Assembly (NCBI GenBank): GCA_054661495.1
Contig: BAAFSQ010000149.1
Coordinates: forward strand, 1-24,523
Source of the DNA: Zygophlyctis sp. KS116
Taxonomy: Eukaryota; Chytridiomycota
DNA: 24,523 nt
Direction: 5' to 3'
Shown here: positions 1 to 10,705 of the stretch, in pieces
Position numbering within the stretch: position 1 is the first letter of the stretch
How the letters are laid out: the number at the start of each line of letters is the position of its first letter
The notes under the pieces: generated by a model
Databases searched by the model: none
What the model saw: only the letters and a program-made list of their open reading frames with translations
What the model was told of the DNA's origin: nothing
Made by a program: the position numbers and the translations under genes

Positions 1-199
1 CTGAAAACAACTTACCCCCTTTGGAAACATACGACGCTGGCGATTTAGATATGCCTACTGACATAACAAATGATATATACCAAGATTTTCCCAGGGAACC
101 GATTGAAGCTGGTGATTCGGGTGTTCCAACAGAAACAGATGATTTCTCTGAAAACAACTTACCCCCTTTGGAAACATACGACGCTGGCGATTTAGATAT
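1..199 (+). repeat. 147-bp in-frame tandem duplication in the acidic protein
   Basis: Bases 1-52 recur without change at 148-199, a spacing of 147 bases or exactly 49 codons. The exact match suggests a recent duplication or gene conversion inside the repeat domain. The upstream extent of the array lies outside the window. Confidence 0.85.
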
Positions 200-371
200 T
201 CCAACCGAAACTGAAAATTCTCGATTGAATGAGATTCTTTCAGCTGGGACTTACGAAGCAACTGAATCTGATGTACCCTACCAAGAAGATTACAAAATCA
301 GCGCGGGCTTTGTATGTTCAGATCCTATTACTTCGCTATTTACTATACTGATGTCAATTGTTATGATTTAA
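3..371 (+). CDS. Partial acidic repeat protein with hydrophobic C-terminal tail
   Basis: The frame is open from the window edge and ends at a TAA, so only the last 122 or so residues are visible; the first ATG (21) is internal. The protein is acidic and built on diverged motifs of the type AGDxxxPTxT: TYDAGDLDMPTD, EAGDSGVPTETD, TYDAGDLDIPTETE and GTYEATESDVPYQ. A 49-residue unit is duplicated in frame. The last dozen residues (SLFTILMSIVMI) are hydrophobic, which suggests a short membrane anchor or a GPI-attachment signal, and a cysteine lies just upstream. A canonical AATAAA follows 48 bases after the stop. I do not recognise the family. The acidic repeats plus hydrophobic tail suggest a secreted or surface protein, which is inference. 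It is the only frame here that looks like an undamaged host gene. Confidence 0.55.
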   Translation, partial: ENNLPPLETYDAGDLDMPTDITNDIYQDFPREPIEAGDSGVPTETDDFSENNLPPLETYDAGDLDIPTETENSRLNEILSAGTYEATESDVPYQEDYKISAGFVCSDPITSLFTILMSIVMI

Positions 372-418
372 AAACCTGAATAACAAATGCATAAAGACTG
401 ATTTTCTTTATTTTATTG

Positions 419-424
419 AATAAA
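419..424 (+). promoter_or_regulatory. Polyadenylation signal AATAAA
   Basis: This AATAAA lies 48 bases after the stop of the acidic repeat gene, the expected place for a 3' end signal. It supports the plus-strand reading of that gene. Confidence 0.55.
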
Positions 425-964
425 TCAACCATATGATGAACCCCGTATATTGAAAACAGTTAGAATAACATGAATGATGGTTTTTAATAGCGTTTACACA
501 TATTTTTAATTGACTACTAATCAATTTTGGCAGATTTCTCCATTCACAACGTTTGGAACTTTTGTAGCGTTAATCATTTGTGTCGTGGTGTGTTCTGGAT
601 TCTAGCAATTAACCATAACCCACTAGTGGAGGAGGTTCGTTCCATCTTTCATTCGTAAATTCGAAAGAGGTTATTTTGCTTGAATGACTATTGATGCTGA
701 TGCAAGGCTATAAAACGTATGTATTCCGTAAAAAAAAGTTAAATTATAGAAATGACCAAAAAGGAGATATCTCATAGACTAGGAATGAGTGTTGCCCAGT
801 TTTTTGCTTATGAAAAAGATATTTTGAGTTGGGGATGATGCACTAAGATATGAAGTGAATCATATAATTTAAGGAACGAGTTGGAAAAATGTTGTGACAA
901 TTCTATCAGCTTAAATTAGCACTTCCCTACTGAAAATTCCAACTTGCTGATGCATTTAAATTCC
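425..964. other. No gene seen (540 bp)
   Basis: AT-rich sequence with frequent stops on both strands. I see no coding frame, RNA gene or repeat here. Confidence 0.5.
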
Positions 965-970
965 GAGTTT
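965..970. repeat. Target-site duplication GAGTTT (left copy)
   Basis: GAGTTT abuts the left inverted repeat and recurs at 1743-1748 beyond the right one. Six bases can match by chance, so the support comes from exact placement at both ends. Confidence 0.5.
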
Positions 971-1742
971 GGGAAGGCATCTGGCCGGCCACCGCGGCGG
1001 AATTTCAGTAAATTAAAAAATAAAAAAATGCTCAAAATACATGAGTTGTGTAAGATGAAGATGCTCAATCGGTGTACGGTGAAAATGACGACATGGTGCT
1101 CAGTCCTTTAATTGAGATGATGTCCATTAATGAAAACCCTAATAATCTTCAAATTTTACTTGAGGAAACAAAAGCTTGCAAAACTCAAGAAAGAATTCTC
1201 CTATTAGAAAAAAAAAGAGTCTGAAACTTATTATATAATAATAACTTATTTTTAGTGATATTTCAAATTATTTACAAAGGGAAATTAATGAAGGATATGA
1301 ATTTAGTTTGAAAAAGAAAAATGAAACAACCTGGAACTACAAATGCTCTAAACTCACTGGTAAAAAATGCCCTGCAACATTAACTGTTAAAAGAGATGGT
1401 ATACTTAACAATGCCCTGGAAAGATGTAATAGGAAGATGAACGACGCAATAAGGGAAGCAATCATCCTGGTTACGAACAATTTGTGCAAATTATACGGTC
1501 AGATGCCATAGACTACGTGGACCGAGTACGACAAATTTTCGATATCAATGAACGAGTAATTGACCGTGATGATGTACCTCTAATTGAAATACCAAAGAAA
1601 TTTCAATAAAATACCTAACCTATTTCATGGTTTATATTAATAAATGAAGGGCGGAACCCATATTTAATTTAATGGGCTCATCCCATTTAATCCTGGCCCA
1701 AACTGGCCGTGGCCAGTAGTGGCCGGCCAAATTCCATACCCT
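971..1742 (+). mobile_element. 772-bp DNA element with GC-rich inverted ends and a FLYWCH fragment
   Basis: The left end (971 onward) reads GGGAAGGCATCTGGCCGGCC. The right end, reverse-complemented from 1741-1742, reads GGGTATGGAATTTGGCCGGCC, so the ends form an imperfect terminal inverted repeat of about 22 bases sharing the core TGGCCGGCCAC. The hexamer GAGTTT stands directly before the left end (965-970) and directly after the right end (1743-1748), as a target-site duplication would. The interior holds a FLYWCH zinc-finger fragment, a domain that animal and fungal Mutator-like (MULE) transposons often carry. The whole is best read as an internally deleted MULE-type element. MULE duplications are usually 8-9 bases, so the 6-base repeat may be an eroded longer one or point to another superfamily. 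Confidence 0.6.
1257..1598 (+). pseudogene. FLYWCH-type zinc finger fragment of a transposon protein
   Basis: From about 1257 to 1510 the frame reads EINEGYEFSLKKKNETTWNYK, then CSKLTGKKCPATLTVK. The pattern Y-F...W-x-C...K-C-P-A is the start of a FLYWCH zinc finger, a DNA-binding fold found in MULE transposases and some host regulators. The downstream part of the domain, NHPGYEQFVQIIRSDAIDYV, lies in a different frame (about 1460-1609), so a shift occurs near 1430-1460. A third open stretch upstream (about 1056-1217, MVLSPLIEMMSINENPNNLQ) could be an N-terminal exon separated by an AT-rich GT...AG gap of about 37 bases, but the phases do not match cleanly. An AATAAA overlaps the last stop near 1604. 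This is probably a dead transposon gene rather than a working regulator. Confidence 0.55.
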
Positions 1743-1748
1743 GAGTTT

Positions 1749-3249
1749 CGAGTATCTTCAAAATAGTTAATTTATTATCTTTCAAATTTGACATTCCACA
1801 TTCTGCCACAGTATAGCCAGTAGTGATTCATTTTTCCTAAAGTTAATCAATTAAATGTACAATGCCTCTAAATCATATTGATTTGGAATTTTCAGGTTCA
1901 ATCATATTCTGGGATTACCATCGTTGGGATCATCTTGATCTCCTCAGTTGCGATTTCCAGGATAAAGGAATCAATAATGTCCAACTGCCTATCCAACCTA
2001 CTGCGCCCTTTCTATGCGTTCTTGAGAGAGATGCAAACTGTCTTGTAAATTCTTTTATTTCAACCTAAAAATTGAGAGACTGTACCAAAATTCTTAAGAT
2101 AGATACCCATTAAACAAATCATATTAAGAAGATAAAAATACTCCCATCAACAGTATATAATACTTTAATTGTAAATATTTGAAAATCCCAGTTTGTGTGC
2201 AACTCCTCATATTTAATACCTAGTGTCGCCCAGCCTGAAAAATCCTAGCCATAGTAATCAGGTAATCAGCTAAATTCCTAACCCTCCTACTTCACTACAG
2301 TTGAAAAGACTTTTAAAATATTTTGCAAGGTTGTTTCTCAAACGTTTTTGAAGTTTTTTAAAGAGACCAATTCACAATTCGGCAAAAGTTATCAATTAAA
2401 TTTTATATAGTAAGTATATCAACGATTTTGAAGAAGGCAGATAACATTACTAATTAAATCAGGCAGAATGCAATTTAAAAAATTCACTTGAAATTGGACT
2501 TGCCCAACTTTTCTACTGAACTCCAAATTACACCGAAGAAGAAATAATTAAGTGAAAAATCTTACAATTTTTAACAAACCTAACCTAGATATACCTAAAA
2601 GTTCGCTGATTTGGATTTGTATAACGCATCAAGCTTTTTCTAGTAGAATCTGAGTAGACGGCATGGTATCGCAGAGGTTATAACCCTTTTTTCTCGGAAT
2701 CGGTCAAACAACCAAAACAGTGATCTAGCAAGAATTGTAAAGCTCCTAATATGTCAACATTACACACGCAGGAAAGAGGTCTCTAAATACGTGCGTTAGT
2801 TAGTGAGGGTTTAGGTTGAAAATATCAATAACTGACTGACAAAAGTAGCAATTGCAAGAGGTACAGAGATTCTTTAGTATTAAAATTATCTGAAGACATT
2901 CAGGGGCAATTGCTGAAAGAGAGATAAGAATTTAAATTAGTATTATGAATAACCCTTATTAAATGACCAATTTGGAAAGTCAATTTCAAATCCCTCTTCA
3001 TGGATATATCCCATTCATATAACTCTTTGGTTTGTAGACAATCAACAAAATAATGAAGCTTTATCGTACTCATTAGGTTATTTAATGGATTAGTCAATGT
3101 ATTTTCAAATAGAGTAATCTATGACAACACTTTGGGTTAGAGACGCACATACGCTCAAAAATTTTCTTGTGAGGCCTTTTTTACTGTCTCATGCACACAA
3201 CTCACTTATAAAAACACTAAATACAGGAATCTTTTGATCTTTCCTATGA
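1749..3249. other. No convincing gene (1.5 kb)
   Basis: Several frames of 60-70 codons are present (for example 1862-2068 plus and 2900-3097 minus), but none shows a motif, repeat or supporting signal. The stretch is AT-rich and reads as decayed intergenic or transposon-derived sequence. Confidence 0.45.
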
Positions 3250-3252
3250 TGA

Positions 3253-3429
3253 AGAAACTTTTTAAATGAATCCAAGTATTTGCATGATGAAGCTTCAGAC
3301 AATTGGGACGCATCTTTTCAATCAAATGGTTCTAATCTGATTGATGATGGTAAACTTATTCAATTGGTTGCAATTAATTTTCGAAATATAACTAAAAGTT
3401 TATTTGCAACAAAATCTGATGCTAAATAA
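3253..3429 (+). other. Unrecognised 58-codon open frame
   Basis: This frame, bounded upstream by tandem TGA codons and ended by TAA, reads KYLHDEASDNWDASFQSNGS in its middle and NFRNITKSLFATKSDAK at its end. Its composition is more protein-like than its neighbours, with few low-complexity runs. There is no good start codon, so it would have to be an exon or a remnant. I do not recognise it. A frame of this length can also occur by chance. Confidence 0.2.
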
Positions 3430-4149
3430 GTGGTATTTTGCATCCTGGTCAACGTAGTCCAATTTAGAACTTTGTTAACTCATTGTAAAGATTACAACAT
3501 CTTGGACAACATACTGAAAACTCAGACACTGAACAAAGTAAAGTACCTTGATATAATAATTTGCTTTCTATATAGCCCTTTTTCTAAAATATTTTTTGAC
3601 TTCCATTTTTGTATTTTCCCTTTAATAAGCAACATAATCAGGTATTATCATTTTATTCTTTCTCTAGATAGTTATCTTTATTCAATTCAAGTGCAAATAT
3701 GTTGTCCTAGCCTTCAAGATAAGCAAGATAGAGGAGATGTGACACAGAGCATCTCCGGCTCAGATGTTCAAAGAGCTGAACTCTATAAAATACATATATT
3801 CATAAGCTCCATATAGTATTAAAAATATTTTGGATGAATCTAATTACAGTTTGACCGAAATAGAAATATCGCAAAGAAATATGTGTTTTACTACAGATTT
3901 TGTTAAATTGGATTCATAATAGATATTCGTCGATTCTGTGGAAGGAACCTCCAGATCGTGCAATGACACGTCATCCACAATAAGAAGAACGTAATGCATA
4001 CGTCACCTCTTTCATAGGTAATTAAGAAAGCTTTTAATCTCATCTAGGTGATTAAGATTAAAAGAGAAAGAGAATCAAGAGATCAAAAGGAAATAAATTT
4101 ATTACAAGGAGCTATAAGGTTTGCAGAGTTTTACAGATTAATAGTCGAA
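3430..4149. other. No convincing gene (720 bp)
   Basis: A 128-codon frame opening with a non-ATG codon at 3430 is rich in F, I, Y and L, as translated AT-rich DNA would be, and shows no motif. Some of 3900-4149 may be leader or terminal sequence of the copia fossil that follows, but I cannot define a repeat boundary. Confidence 0.4.
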
Positions 4150-6760
4150 GCAAAAGATGAAAGAAGAAAAAGTTCTGTTTGATGGAGACAATTATGAAGA
4201 GTTTCACATGAATCTAGTTGATCATTTGAAATCTAAAAAGCTATAGAAAACAATCAGAAAGGCAAGACCAGAAATGGAATGGCATCGTACTTTGGGTCAT
4301 ATGAATTACGATGACATATTAAAACTTGAAATAGTGGTAGAAGACATGAAAATAGAAGAAAAAGTACGAAGTGACTGTATAGTTTGCTTGATTAGCAAAA
4401 GCACAAAATATGGATTCAACAGGAAAACCTTCTATCCAAACGAGAAGGATCAATTTTTATCAGCTGGATGTTGGATTCATTGACGGGGTACCATTCATTT
4501 GCTTCAACGATCATTACAGCGATTGTACACACACTGCGTTCATGAAACGGAAGGGCGAAGCCGCAGAGGAATTAAAGAAATATCTTGACTTTATCAAATC
4601 GCAGTATGATATATAGTTAAAACCTTAAAATCTGACGGTGGACCAGAGTACAGGGGTGCTTTTGATAAAGAGTGTACTGAACAAGACATACAACATTTAA
4701 TAACTACAGCCTATACTAAGGAACAATTAGGAAGGGGGGAGAGAGGAAATGGCAGCATGCATGTTAAATGACAGTGAGCTACCAGCCGAAAAATATAGTA
4801 GAGATGCAATGCTATATGCGACCTACATCAGAAATCGAGCCCCTAAAAGCATAGATGGAAAGCTTATAACACCTGTTGAGGCGTTTACTGGCAAAAGACT
4901 AAAGTTTACAAATTTAAAGAGATTCGGTGAGATTTGTTGCACGGTAAGGGACAAAATACAACGAAGAGATCGTCACACGTTGGTTCCAAAGGCCGATCAG
5001 AGTATATTTATGGGGTTAGATCCTATGGGTTACATAGTTGAACTACCTTCAGGGAGACGGATTACCTCTTGCCATGTAAAGTTTATGAAGAGAAATCCGA
5101 TGGTTAATTCTACCCCTAAATTTGATGACGATGACTCATCAGAGGAGGAGGAGGAAGTGAAAAATCCTGATAGAAGGGAAAATGATGACGATAATGAGGG
5201 GTCAGAGGAAACATTTGAAACTCCTTGCACAAGTCCAAAAACAACAAAGCCAGCAGAACTTGGCTATGATTACCAAGAAAGAGTCAAATGCCACCCAAGG
5301 ACATCAATTTGAATGTGCCTTTGGAGAACATCGTTTGAGAATTAGATAAAAGAACGACGAGAAAAAATCCAACTGCAAATTTGTTTACAACATGCCCTAC
5401 TCCCTCTACTTACCATGAAACCATTTCAGGTAAGAAAGCAAAAGAGTGGAATGCGGCAATTAAAGCTGAATTATCCCAATTAACAATGAATGGTACTTTT
5501 GGACAACCAGAGCCATTGCCCCAAGATCGTAAAGCAGTTAAGAGCAAATGGGTATTTAAAACAAAATATCTCCAAGATAACTCAATTGATAAATATAAAA
5601 CGAGATTGTGTGCGAAGGGGTACACACAGAAAGAAGGGATGGATTTTGAGGACATCGTTGCACCAGTGGTGTCCTTTATAAGTTTAAGGATTATTTTAAG
5701 CATGGCAGTGAAATTGGACTTCAGTATTACTGTGTATGATATAACAGGAGCTTATCTTTATCCGTATTTAGATAAAGAATTATATATGGAAATACCTTTG
5801 GGATTTAAAGGGGCATATAAGGAAGGGGACATCCTAAAATAACTCAAGGGATTTATGGACTGAAACATAGTGGAAAACTCTGGTATGAAAATTTAAAAGA
5901 TACATTGATGGATATGAATTTCTCTCAAAGTCTCTTTGATGGCGGTGTTTATTTTAAGAATACTTGAAAGGTTAACTATTTATCAAGAAAGATACATTAA
6001 CGAGAAAGTAACGAAATTCAATTTAGAGACCTCTAAGGATGAAAAAATTCCTTTGTCGGAAGGATTCGATGTTAGCAATGAGGAAGAAATTGAAAGAGAT
6101 GTTCCTTATTTAGAACTCATTGGCTAGGATACGCAGCTAAAACAAGCAGACCAGATATCGCTTTTGCCTTCGGATATCTTTCTAGATATAGTCATAAAGT
6201 CTCCAAAGCATCATGGGAAGGTGCAAAACGCACGTTAAAGTATTTGAAGATGACAATGAGTTGTCAAAGATAGAAATTTTGAATAATGGGATATTCGGAT
6301 GCTTCATTCAATCACGATAGAAATATAAGAATTGCAGGACATGTTATACTACTGAGAAATCATTTAATTCACTGGCGCTCAAGAAAGCAGGCCATTCCCT
6401 GGATCGAGGATAGTATTTCTTCGGCTTGGATACCGAAAAAACATTGTGAATTTTTGAAGTTACAGGGAGTTCAAGAGTAACATTTAAGCCATCTACAGAT
6501 AGAACTTTAAAAGGTCCGAGCCATGGGGATAACAATTTGTTGGAGCTCTGAGATTACCAGTTAATTCCGTCACGCAACAGTAAGGCTCAATTTCCAACTT
6601 CCAATTGAGAAGGAGGACGATTGCAATTTTATAGTCGTGCCTGTCTTTACAATGAGGCCTGTTCAAGGAAATAAGCCCAGTTAGGAGGTTTTGAGAAGTA
6701 AGAGAATTAGTATGCTGCCCTAAACAAGATGTAAGGGGGTGAAACTTGTGCTGAGATTAA
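4150..6760 (+). mobile_element. Ty1/copia retrotransposon fossil
   Basis: The parts occur in copia order. A gag start of the form FDGDNYEEFHMNL lies at about 4156-4245. A GAG-pre-integrase segment with WHRTLGHMNYDDI and a Cys pair spans about 4274-4420. The integrase core includes SDGGPEYRG near 4630 and continues to about 5110. A reverse transcriptase segment containing KSKWVFKTKY and VYDITGAYLY spans about 5381-5840. An RNase H segment starting GYSDASFNHDRN lies near 6286. A purine-rich AAGGGGGTG at about 6733, followed by TGTGCTGAG, may mark the start of a 3' LTR. Integrase before reverse transcriptase distinguishes copia from Ty3/gypsy. The copy is broken in at least five places and carries a foreign gypsy piece near its 3' end, so it is old. 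No matching LTR pair could be found by eye. Confidence 0.85.
6344..6535 (-). mobile_element. Ty3/gypsy integrase C-terminal fragment
   Basis: The minus-strand frame opens LSPWLGPFKVLSVDGLNVTL and continues through SKIHNVFSVSKPKKYYP. This is the conserved tail after the gypsy integrase core (the WxGPFxVL...F.VS.LK.Y type). It sits inside the 3' part of the plus-strand copia fossil, so gypsy sequence was inserted into or recombined with older copia sequence. It is a fragment only. Confidence 0.75.
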
Positions 6761-6789
6761 TTGAGTCATTTAAAACCACTTAATTTGGT

Positions 6790-8150
6790 CCAATTTTTAA
6801 GACTCTAACAACATCATAAGCTTTTTTTACTGTGCGTATTGTTCTTTCCACCTGCCCATTGGTCTGTTGGTGGCTAGCGAAAGAATATTTGACAATTCAA
6901 TCCATGAATCACTTTCCTAGAGCTTCTTATCACCCAAAATCTAACGGAACCCTCAAATTCTTCGCACGAGTTTTCTAAACATTTATCTTCGCAGAAATTA
7001 AAGTGATCCATACTTCTGAATAAATACCTTTGAACGATTGCCCCCTTCCATTCTAAATTGTTCAACTACAAATGTAAATTTTCTATGCATATTCATGGCG
7101 GTAAAATGGATAAATATCAGAGACGAGAAAACAACTTTCAAAGCTAGGGTTTCGACCAGTTGTTGTTGTATCTCCGCCATCAGTCCACCGCATATATCTT
7201 CATCATCTTGTTCAGCTCATTGAATTTTAAGCATGAAAACTTGTCGTCGTCTTTGTTTTCGAGAGCAACCGCAGCTGTGTCATCACCCGGACATAGATTA
7301 CATCGCGTTTTGGCAGAATCATTGAAGCATGCCTTTTTGCAAGGTTTTGGTTATGTTCAATTTTTGTTTGGCCCAATCTTGATGTAACTTGGAAACGGAT
7401 GAAGGTCCAAGAGACTGTGGGTGTTCGCCAAATAGACCGTATATCCGGTGGAACAAATAACGGAGTCATTGAGATTAAATTCAAGTGTAGATAGAATCTG
7501 GGGCCACTGATTTGCAGTAAGTTTCCTTTCGTCTAATAAGGCTAGTAGCATTGTTTTAATTGTGCGAATCGTACGTTCGACCTACCCATTTGTTTGTTGA
7601 TGGCGAGCTGTAGCGAGATTTCTAGAAATATTCAAGCTTTGACAAAGATCGTCCCAGATAGCGCTGGTTAATTTAGTATCCCGATCGGATATGATGACAT
7701 CAGGAATACCAAATCCAACATCGTGCCAAGAGTGTTTGAACTTTTCACCCATAATTTTGGACGAATCGGAGAGCTGCAAGGGAATATGTTTAACAAATTT
7801 TGACAAGTAGTCGACTATTATCATAATTTGTTAAACTGACTGAGATTTTTGGAGGAAAAACCAGTCAATGACGCTGGTTCGAAATCTAGAAGCAGGAATG
7901 GCTATACTGTGAAGGAGACCGTCTGGCTTAGAATTTCGATGCTTGAAACATTGGGTGAGGTCGCAGGTTTTGATAAAGGAACCGACATTTTTTTCATTTG
8001 GGGCCAGCTATAGAATCTTTGTATTTTCTTTGTAATTGCGTCAAAATCTTAGCTTGGTGTCCTTGATCATGAAACTGCTGTATTAAATGATTCTGTGCCT
8101 TACAGTCGTCGGTCAGATCAACCTGTTGAAATCTAGGGTTTCATTCAGTA
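6790..8150 (-). mobile_element. Ty3/gypsy retrotransposon fossil (integrase region)
   Basis: Read on the minus strand from about 8130 downward, this holds the zinc-binding N-terminal region of a gypsy integrase (HLIQQFHDQGHQAK and related sequence, about 7900-8130). Next comes the core at about 7582-7824 with MIIVDYLSKFVKHIPL and SDRDTKLTSAIWDDL, then the region after the core at about 7357-7551 (NQWPQILSTLEFNLNDS). A second, related core end, SHQQTNGQVERTIRTVKKAY, lies at about 6790-6890. At least two copies or a rearranged one are therefore mixed here. It is broken in many places (five or more). A frame at 6998-7180 (minus) beginning MAEIQQQLVETLALKVV may be element-derived but is not recognisable. 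Confidence 0.75.
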
Positions 8151-8159
8151 GATTATTCA

Positions 8160-8207
8160 TGATATCTATAAATAGATATGCTATTTATAGATTACTACTA
8201 TAAATAG
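8160..8207 (+). promoter_or_regulatory. Repeated CTATAAATAG boxes before copia gag A
   Basis: CTATAAATAG occurs at 8166-8175 and 8198-8207. Its reverse complement CTATTTATAG lies at 8181-8190, so the first pair forms a 10-base inverted repeat with a 5-base loop. The gag start follows at 8270. The related leader at 14696-14739 has the same motif, so these are probably the element's own TATA boxes. Confidence 0.5.
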
Positions 8208-8269
8208 CGCACTACTATTAATAGATTCTTCTACCTTTTTCCAATAACTTCAACACGTTTTCAGCGCCA

Positions 8270-9085
8270 ATGTCTCAATCTACTCCCCCACCAGCACCGT
8301 CCCAAGCTATTGCATCATCTTCTGATCCAAGTCCCTCTTCCATCAAACTTTCTTTCGAACCCAAACTCGTTGGACAAGAGACTTTCTTTCAATGGAAATT
8401 CATGCTAAAGGTTATTCTACTTGCTTCAAATCTCTGGGATTCTCCCGATGATTCTCCAAAGAATGAGCCTCTAGCATTGCTCGCCATCACTTCAAATGTC
8501 TCTGAAGGAGTTCGATCCTTTCTGATCGATGCTACCACCGCTAAACAGTGCTGCATCATTCTTAAAACAAAGTACGCGTCCAAATCTATCCCCACTCAAA
8601 TTCAAACTATAAAGGAACTGTGCGCTTTCTCTTTTGTTTCTGGTAACTTCCAAAACGGGTTTACTAAACTCAGAGACCTTATTCGTACCTTTAAAGCCGC
8701 CAATGAGGAAAGCGAAACGATTAAATTTTCAACACTTGTTGCCCTCATTGCACTTTCCGCCCTACCAGCCGATTTTTCTTCCATTCGAACGGTACATCAG
8801 AAACAGTCAACTTCTGCCTTAAAAGTTCAAGCAAAACATATGGATAAAAAATTTCAGCACAATTCCTCCTGCTGGACATGTCATCCTGAAATGGCCCCGA
8901 TATGTGTAATTGGCCGTGGTCAAGGCCTAAGACGTTTTAAACACAAGCAATTTTCTCACGTATGCCCCCAACCTAAACAAGATCATGCAAATGTGGCTTT
9001 CACCGCACATAACGTGTTTAACAACACCTTCTCATGGATCCTGGATTCTGGTGCCACACAGCACATGTGTCATGGTAAATGCTAG
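8270..9085 (+). mobile_element. Copia-type fossil A: gag and start of protease
   Basis: A 271-codon open frame starts at an ATG after a TATA-rich leader. The N-terminus is Pro/Ser-rich, followed by a copia-type capsid region: KLVGQETFFQWKFMLKVILL, then ALLAITSNVSEGVRSFLI and SKSIPTQIQTIKELCAF. A Cys/His-bearing stretch follows, and the C-terminus carries the aspartic protease signature WILDSGATQHMC. Nothing of the integrase or reverse transcriptase can be seen beyond it, so the element is a truncated fossil with one or two breaks in what remains. Its gag is clearly related to that at 14785-15150 (roughly two thirds of capsid residues match by eye), so both belong to one family that has diverged. 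It differs from the copia at 4150-6760. Confidence 0.8.
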
Positions 9086-9631
9086 TTAGGCATCCCAAAT
9101 CCAAAGAGTAATCCTTTTATTCGGCTTGTGAAAAAGATAATGGCGGATCGATCAAGACCTTCTTATAATAATTTTGTTTCAACTATTTGCTTGAAAAACA
9201 AGAGCACAAGCCTGGAGTTAACGAGGCAGTCATCTTTGAGCAACGTTCGATTCAAAAAAGTTTTAGCTTCATGAGCATCCTGAAGAAGAGAAAATAATTA
9301 AAGTCTCCTTAATGAATACGACTTCCGAACCCCTAACCTTAGAGCTGCTAGAGATGTCTTACCTTTTTAGATTGAAATTCAAATTCTCACGCTTTAAAAA
9401 CGTTTTTAAACATCGAACTTCTGGTCAGGGAACAGTTTCTCTACGACCTCAGCTAAAAGAATCAAGAATCTATGATGGAATAAGTCATTGGTCAAATAAT
9501 TTTATTTACTGAATACTTTTTTTCCTCCAAAGCGAGTCACGACTGGGTCACCCCTAAAATTTTACTGGTGGTGAGACTGAGAGATATTATCCGATTTCCG
9601 AAATGGCAGCCCAAGAAAGGGTCGAAAGGGG
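9086..9631. other. No gene seen (545 bp)
   Basis: Between the copia fossil and the Crypton no frame carries a recognisable motif. The last part (about 9530-9631) is less AT-rich and may be the Crypton's 5' flank. Confidence 0.4.
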
Positions 9632-9638
9632 TATAAAT
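9632..9638 (+). promoter_or_regulatory. Candidate TATA box of the Crypton
   Basis: TATAAAT lies 33 bases upstream of the first ATG (9671) of the Crypton frame, within a short GC-richer stretch. Spacing and sequence fit a core promoter, but AT-rich DNA yields such matches by chance. Confidence 0.35.
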
Positions 9639-9896
9639 GTAAGTCCAAATACTAAGTGCATTAGAATCTCATGATGGAGACGAATGCAAGGCTTCAACTA
9701 AGGGCTTTGGAATACTCTACAGAAAATTCTAACACAAGAAAGCAATATGACCGATATTAGGGCCCAAAGAAAAACTCTAGTGGTACAAAATCCAGAACTC
9801 ATTCAAAATTTGGATGCCCTAAACCCATCAGAATGTGTTAAAGGCATTGCGACAGTAAAACAGTATGTAACTTCCATCGTGGACCTATGGGAGCAG

Positions 9897-9926
9897 GTGA
9901 AATTAAGTAGTAAAACTTATCACTAG
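9897..9926 (+). other. Candidate 30-nt intron in the Crypton
   Basis: GTGAAA...ACTAG interrupts the Crypton frame between VDLWEQ and QRQFENN and contains an in-frame stop. Removing it keeps phase 0 and restores the spacing expected before the conserved HPHPR motif. A plain nonsense mutation in a retained segment is the alternative. Confidence 0.4.
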
Positions 9927-10380
9927 CAGAGACAATTTGAGAATAATTTACATCCTCACCCAAGAACTAAGGCAGTAAAAATATTTCTTGATAGACTCAC
10001 TATAGATTGATGCAGGAAACAATGTTTTTTATCATGCAGTAAAATTTATCACTGAGAAAGGCAAAATGAATAAGTTCAAAATGACATTGATGAAAGGAAT
10101 GCTCAGGTAGGAAATTAAATTAAATTATAAGACATAGAAATATTGATTTGTGCCCTGTTAGTGCTCTTGCATTGCATTTACTTCATCGTTTTCACATCCA
10201 GAAAGAAAAACGACCGGAATTCGCAGACCGCTCTCTATGGTAGAACAGAATGATATTAAAGGTAAGGTAAGCATTATGAGTATTTAGATTATAGGGACAT
10301 GGTCTACAAGAAAAAAAATATGAAAAGCAGAGAGAATATATTCTTAAAGGTTACAAAGCCTTTGACGTAAATTGTAACAA

Positions 10381-10409
10381 GTAGGTTTCATAATAAACTA
10401 TTAGGTAAG
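10381..10409 (+). other. Candidate 29-nt intron in the Crypton
   Basis: GTAGGT...GGTAAG separates KAFDVNCN from the catalytic HVGR motif. The flanking frames differ, and removing these 29 bases joins them in register (phase 2), giving an Asn directly before the catalytic His. Confidence 0.45.
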
Positions 10410-10705
10410 TCATGTTGGGAGAGCACGTGGAGCCATAGATTTAGCTCATGCAGGTGTTTCTCAATCAGCAATTGAACGAATGGGGTTTTGGGGTCTAGAT
10501 GCTTTGAATGGTTCATATTTGAGTAAAGTTCTACCAGTGGAGTGTCTCCACGTTTTGGCAGGCTATTCAAAAGACGAGTCCTATTTTTTACACAGAAGTG
10601 TCATCCAGCCACCGCAGGAGCTGCAGGAAGAGATTTTTCCCTGGATAAATAAGTTGGAGAAAGATTGTAAAACTAGTATTGAACAAAACGGTACAGAATA
10701 CTCAG

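Noticed and set aside
2640-2720. A possible tRNA-like stretch (ATGGTATCGCAGAGGTTATA)
   Set aside because: No acceptor stem or TTCGA loop could be paired around it. I found no tRNA or rRNA gene in the window.
3430-3816. A 128-codon plus frame as a membrane protein
   Set aside because: It starts at a GTG, has no ATG near the start, and its hydrophobic stretches are the F/I/L/Y runs expected from AT-rich DNA.
6998-7180. MAEIQQQLVETLALKVV (minus) as a gypsy gag start
   Set aside because: It has an ATG and normal composition at first, but no capsid motif follows, and its place downstream of integrase on the same strand does not fit gag.
7870-7890. GGTTCGAAATC as a tRNA B-box
   Set aside because: It lies inside the minus-strand gypsy integrase region and has no matching A-box or stem partners.
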